DNA of 22,232 nt from a virus, in IMG/VR virus record IMGVR_UViG_3300030419_004971, positions 1 to 22,232 of that record. One strand, written 5' to 3'. The notes beneath the pieces are model-generated. The model was not told the origin of the DNA. It did not search any database and was given only the letters and a program-made list of their open reading frames with translations. Within the stretch, counting starts at the first letter, position 1; the number at the start of each line of letters is the position of its first letter. Below, one piece after another: positions 20,061-22,232 of this stretch. A program made the translations under genes and the position numbers.

Positions 20061-20420
20061 ATGAAAATCGAACTGACCGAGACTGAAATCACTCACATCA
20101 TGGACGCGCTGGATGCTCGCATCGAGGATTTGACAGGCTGCCTCGCTACGGTAGGCGACCCCGAAATCGAAGACGAGATTGCAGAACTGACAGAGTTGTG
20201 CATGGATTTGTTTGAAGCGTTGGGTCGCAAGGATGACGACTGGGGTCGCGAGAACGACGCTGTGCCCGATGCTGCTGTGGAATTCATCCAGGCAGGCATC
20301 GACGCCCGCGAAGAGGCCAAGGCTACCTCACGGGCCGCTCAGCGCCGGGAACAGGCATTGAGCGACCGTCTTATGGGTGGAACGACTGATACCCTCGCAA
20401 ATGACCCCATCGACTGGTAG
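20061..20420 (+). CDS. hypothetical acidic helical protein
   Basis: 119 residues, ATG 20061 with AGGAG upstream. Strongly acidic N-terminal half (LTETEITHIMDALDARIEDL, IEDEIAELTELCMDLFEAL) and a charged Ala/Arg-rich C-terminal half. Predicted all-helical. Unrecognised; acidic phage proteins sometimes mimic DNA or block host proteins, but nothing specific supports that here. Confidence 0.65.
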   Translation: MKIELTETEITHIMDALDARIEDLTGCLATVGDPEIEDEIAELTELCMDLFEALGRKDDDWGRENDAVPDAAVEFIQAGIDAREEAKATSRAAQRREQALSDRLMGGTTDTLANDPIDW

Positions 20421-20428
20421 GCGAGAGC

Positions 20429-20770
20429 ATGAATATTTGGATTTTATCTGGAAGTTATGAAGGCGAGCAATTTGCAAGCTCACACTTGACCGAGAAGGGC
20501 GCTATCCTCGCGGCTATCGGTGACGTGCTCCAGCTTCTCGGTGTCGAAGATGAAGAGACAGCCAAAGAAGTTGTCGGTCATCGTAATTTCATGCCAGATA
20601 TCAGCGATGATGAGCGACCTGACGTTGAGCCTCCCGAATGGGATATGGAAAAGATGAAGGGCATGGTTCGTAATGAACTGTGGGGCGTCTTTGGCGAATG
20701 GCTCGAACTAACATGGGATAATAGCCATGGCTACAATATCGAAGTGATTAAAACACAGGTGCAAGCATGA
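20429..20770 (+). CDS. conserved small phage protein (SGSYEGE type)
   Basis: 113 residues, start WILSGSYEGEQFASSHLTEK, then GAILAAIGDVLQLLG, and near the end LWGVFGEWLELTWD. I recall similar proteins in other marine phages with no known function. Weak ribosome site (AGGCGAG). Its stop overlaps the ATG of KVGDLV copy Q, and its last codons GTGCAAGCATGA partly resemble the joint. Confidence 0.65.
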   Translation: MNIWILSGSYEGEQFASSHLTEKGAILAAIGDVLQLLGVEDEETAKEVVGHRNFMPDISDDERPDVEPPEWDMEKMKGMVRNELWGVFGEWLELTWDNSHGYNIEVIKTQVQA

Positions 20771-20916
20771 AAGTCGGTGATTTGGTAAAAGTTATTTATG
20801 ATGGAACGGTGGGGCTTATCGTGCGTATCGAAGACGGTGCTCGTCCATGGATTTACTTGCACACTGGCGAGTCATTCAAGGCTAACAAGCTGGAGGTAAT
20901 CAATGAGAGTCGGTGA
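20767..20916 (+). CDS. KVGDLV-family SH3-like protein Q
   Basis: 49 residues, the shortest copy: MKVGDLVKVIYDGTVGLIVR, PWIYLHTGESFK, LEVINESR. Paralogue of F, from which it differs mainly by a shorter middle loop. Its joint with R overlaps by 14 bases. Confidence 0.75.
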   Translation: MKVGDLVKVIYDGTVGLIVRIEDGARPWIYLHTGESFKANKLEVINESR

Positions 20917-21097
20917 CCTTGTGAAAATTAAACGAGCATCCATCGGTGTGCCTTACGATAGCCTTGCTATGGTCATTCAAGACTTTGTAGTAGGCACGAG
21001 CAGTATCGGATATTGGAATATTCGATTCGTCGGTGGAAAACTAAACGGCAAGACCCGCCGGTATCTGACGCGAGACTTGGAGAGGATAAGCCCATGA
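20903..21097 (+). CDS. KVGDLV-family SH3-like protein R
   Basis: 64 residues, ATG 20903 after GGAGG. MRVGDLVKIKRASIGVPYDS, LAMVIQDFVV, YWNIRFVGGK and the end LERISP. Its end is not the joint tail; the stop overlaps the ATG of a membrane peptide. Confidence 0.75.
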   Translation: MRVGDLVKIKRASIGVPYDSLAMVIQDFVVGTSSIGYWNIRFVGGKLNGKTRRYLTRDLERISP

Positions 21098-21210
21098 TTG
21101 GATGGCTAATGATTGCCTGCCTCGTCGGGGGTATGACATGGTTTTCTTGTTTTGCTGCCGTGGTGCTGGTTCGCTGGTTGCGGCGGGACATTGACAATGA
21201 AAGTCGGTGA
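21094..21210 (+). CDS. 38-residue membrane peptide ending in the cassette tail
   Basis: ATG 21094 overlaps R's stop, with GGAGAGG upstream. A single hydrophobic segment (MIGWLMIACLVGGMTWFSCF and AAVVLVRWLRR) is followed by DIDNESR. NESR is the tail seen on KVGDLV proteins F, I and Q, here because the same DNA joint starts protein T. An unrelated protein therefore carries the tail for purely structural DNA reasons. Confidence 0.6.
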   Translation: MIGWLMIACLVGGMTWFSCFAAVVLVRWLRRDIDNESR

Positions 21211-21397
21211 TTTGGTGAGACGAACGCGCTACAGAAGCCCTGACGGTCGCATAACTGCACGGTCTGGAAAAGAGGCAGGTGTCGGGCTAATCGTTAACAA
21301 AACGAAATTTGGCTATAAAATTAAATGGCAAGATGATGGTGAAATAGGAGTTACCTGGGTATCAGAAACTGCTATTGAAATAGTGAGTGAAGCATGA
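21197..21397 (+). CDS. KVGDLV-family SH3-like protein T
   Basis: 66 residues: MKVGDLVRRTRYRSPDGRIT, a basic insert, VGLIVNKTKFGYKIKWQDDG and the end IEIVSEA. Typical layout with a longer first loop. Stop overlaps U's ATG. Confidence 0.75.
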   Translation: MKVGDLVRRTRYRSPDGRITARSGKEAGVGLIVNKTKFGYKIKWQDDGEIGVTWVSETAIEIVSEA

Positions 21398-21618
21398 AAT
21401 ATCCAGTTGGAACCTTGCTTAAATGCGATTCGTGGCGTATGCCTGCGTGGTACAAGCATGGGTATTGGATAATTCTTGAATTAAATGTTTTAGGTGGAGG
21501 GAACGCAAAAATAAAACAAATTGGTGGACCGCATGATAAGCACGGATGGTCAACCATGAATATGTCGTATGATGGAATTTATGAACACTTTCAATTACTT
21601 AGCTTAATTGAGAAATAA
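21394..21618 (+). CDS. SH3-like protein U (PVGTLLK type)
   Basis: 74 residues: MKYPVGTLLKCDSWRMPAWY, WIILELNVLGG, KIKQIGGPHDKHGWSTMNM, FQLLSLIEK. It is nearer to the C-terminal domain of protein V (21688) than to the KVGDLV copies: both have KYP(V/A)G and HGW(S/T). Its stop lies in the AT-rich block before promoter copy 7. Confidence 0.65.
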   Translation: MKYPVGTLLKCDSWRMPAWYKHGYWIILELNVLGGGNAKIKQIGGPHDKHGWSTMNMSYDGIYEHFQLLSLIEK

Positions 21619-21629
21619 TTTAATTTTCT

Positions 21630-21657
21630 TTGAATATTTTTGAATCTCAGGCGTCTA
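21630..21657 (+). promoter_or_regulatory. phage promoter-like element, copy 7
   Basis: TTGAAT (21630-21635), 16 bases, CGTCTA (21652-21657), upstream AAATAATTTAATTTTCTT as in copy 5, downstream GTCTAAGTGGATGTCTAA (direct repeat with 12-base period) and CAAAGGGGA. Confidence 0.85.
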
Positions 21658-21687
21658 AGTGGATGTCTAAACAAAGGGGACGCATAT

Positions 21688-22179
21688 ATGAAAGTTTCAG
21701 CCGCAATCAAGAAGACCCGCGCATATTTCAAGAAGCATGGAGTCGATATCGAAATTGATGAGCCCGGTGAGTTTGGGTGGAAGTGGACATTCACCCACAA
21801 CGGTCGTGTCGGCTCTTTTGGAGCTAATGGTGTGCATGCTACCGACCCTAACGTGGGCGATGCTGATGCTTGCCTGTTTCATACTCGTGGAGTTAATGAC
21901 CATAGTTGCAGCTATACCGATTATCACGCTGGTTCATATCGCGATAATCTGACGCAGGTGCTCCACAGCCTTCTGCCTCCACCTCCAAAGTATCCGGCTG
22001 GCTCTCTTGTCCGAGGCAAGGACAATAAGCGGGCGACCCGTCATGGATTCGCAGGCAAGGTCGGTTTGGTGGTGGAAGCTGCCGCTGGCTCTTATGTCAA
22101 AGTGGCATGGAACGGCGAACCAAAACCGCGCCATGGCTGGACTTCCATTTCACACCGCGATGTCGAGCGCGTGAGCTAA
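21688..22179 (+). CDS. two-domain protein V: unknown N-terminal domain fused to SH3-like domain
   Basis: 163 residues from ATG 21688 (GGGGA seven bases upstream); the earlier open frame crosses the promoter and is rejected. Residues 1-93: KKTRAYFKKHGVDIEI, GWKWTFTHNGRVGSFGANG, DADACLFHTRGVNDHSCS, DYHAGSY, a compact domain I do not recognise by name although I recall it in other marine phages. A PPPPKYP linker (about 94-100) leads to AGSLVRGKDNKRATRHGFAG, KVGLVVEAAAGSYVKVAWNG, HGWTSI, a complete SH3-like domain related to protein U. The fusion links the small barrel family to a larger protein. Confidence 0.7.
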   Translation: MKVSAAIKKTRAYFKKHGVDIEIDEPGEFGWKWTFTHNGRVGSFGANGVHATDPNVGDADACLFHTRGVNDHSCSYTDYHAGSYRDNLTQVLHSLLPPPPKYPAGSLVRGKDNKRATRHGFAGKVGLVVEAAAGSYVKVAWNGEPKPRHGWTSISHRDVERVS

Positions 22180-22195
22180 AATAATTTATTTTTAT

Positions 22196-22223
22196 TTGAA
22201 TATTTCTGAAGTTCAGGCGTCTA
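22196..22223 (+). promoter_or_regulatory. phage promoter-like element, copy 8
   Basis: TTGAAT (22196-22201), 16 bases, CGTCTA (22218-22223), followed by the start of the conserved leader (AACGGGTGTC) where the window ends. It predicts another gene or operon just beyond the window. Confidence 0.8.
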
Positions 22224-22232
22224 ACGGGTGTC

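Larger units (their letters stand above)
20767..21397 (+). repeat. tandem KVGDLV cassette array 2 (Q, R, membrane peptide S, T)
   Basis: The same joint appears at Q/R and S/T, with start sequence GAGAGTCGGTGACCTTGTG and GAAAGTCGGTGATTTGGTG. Q duplicates F of array 1. Here an unrelated membrane peptide occupies one cassette position. Confidence 0.8.

Noticed and set aside
13594-22232. CRISPR array or other spaced repeat
   Set aside because: The repeated elements are promoters and gene joints at irregular distances; the sequence between them is coding.
1-22232. T4-type late promoters (TATAAATA)
   Set aside because: I looked in the gaps between genes and saw only partial AT-rich matches, for example near 10801-10820, none in a convincing place.
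1-22232. tRNA genes, attachment sites, insertion sequences
   Set aside because: No cloverleaf-like sequence, transposase or flanking duplication was seen; gaps between genes are too short for most of these.

Overview
The window is a stretch of a tailed-phage genome (Caudoviricetes), most likely a large, T4-like-grade virus of a Gram-negative, probably marine or aquatic, bacterium. The evidence is gene content: dUTPase, a CBS-less IMPDH/GMP reductase-family enzyme, a sigma-region-4-like mini protein, ClpP-like protease, chaperonin GroEL, glutaredoxin, a Dam-like protein, an HNH protein and dozens of tiny overlapping ORFs. All genes are on the + strand, with ATGA/GTGA overlaps and almost no spacing. 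The Gram-negative host is inferred from two proteins with bacterial lipoprotein signal peptides. The taxonomic statements rest on remembered family patterns, not on a search.

Layout. (1) 1-3250: nucleotide metabolism (dUTPase, IMPDH/GMPR family), small DNA-binding-type proteins, and an acidic/charged protein ending at a strong intrinsic terminator. (2) 3265-6560: membrane protein, ClpP-like protease, YkuD-like protein and a large protein of a type I associate with T4-like marine phages. (3) 6569-10850: a near-consensus sigma70 promoter (TTGACA, 17 nt, TATTAT) driving groEL, then small genes, glutaredoxin, a Dam-like protein with a damaged catalytic motif and a cupin, closed by a second terminator. 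(4) 10890-13556: a lipoprotein trypsin-like protease, a lipoprotein von Willebrand A protein and four small membrane proteins, which look like a cell-envelope module. (5) 13594-22232: an accessory, probably early-expressed, region of more than 30 tiny genes.

The most striking part is region 5. Eight copies of one promoter-like element, TTGAAT, exactly 16 nt, CGTCTA, are spaced through it, each in front of a short operon. The operons hold at least 13 paralogous genes of about 50-66 codons that begin with M(K/Q/R/I)VGDLV and probably form small SH3/KOW-like beta barrels, plus several more distant relatives and one fusion. In the densest runs the stop codon of one copy lies inside the GTCGGTGAT that encodes Val-Gly-Asp of the next. 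A single DNA block therefore carries the last residues, Shine-Dalgarno site and stop of one gene as well as the start and signature of the next. This gives a cassette array with interchangeable joints.

No stretch longer than about 135 bases lacks a gene. I saw no tRNA, rRNA, CRISPR array or insertion sequence.
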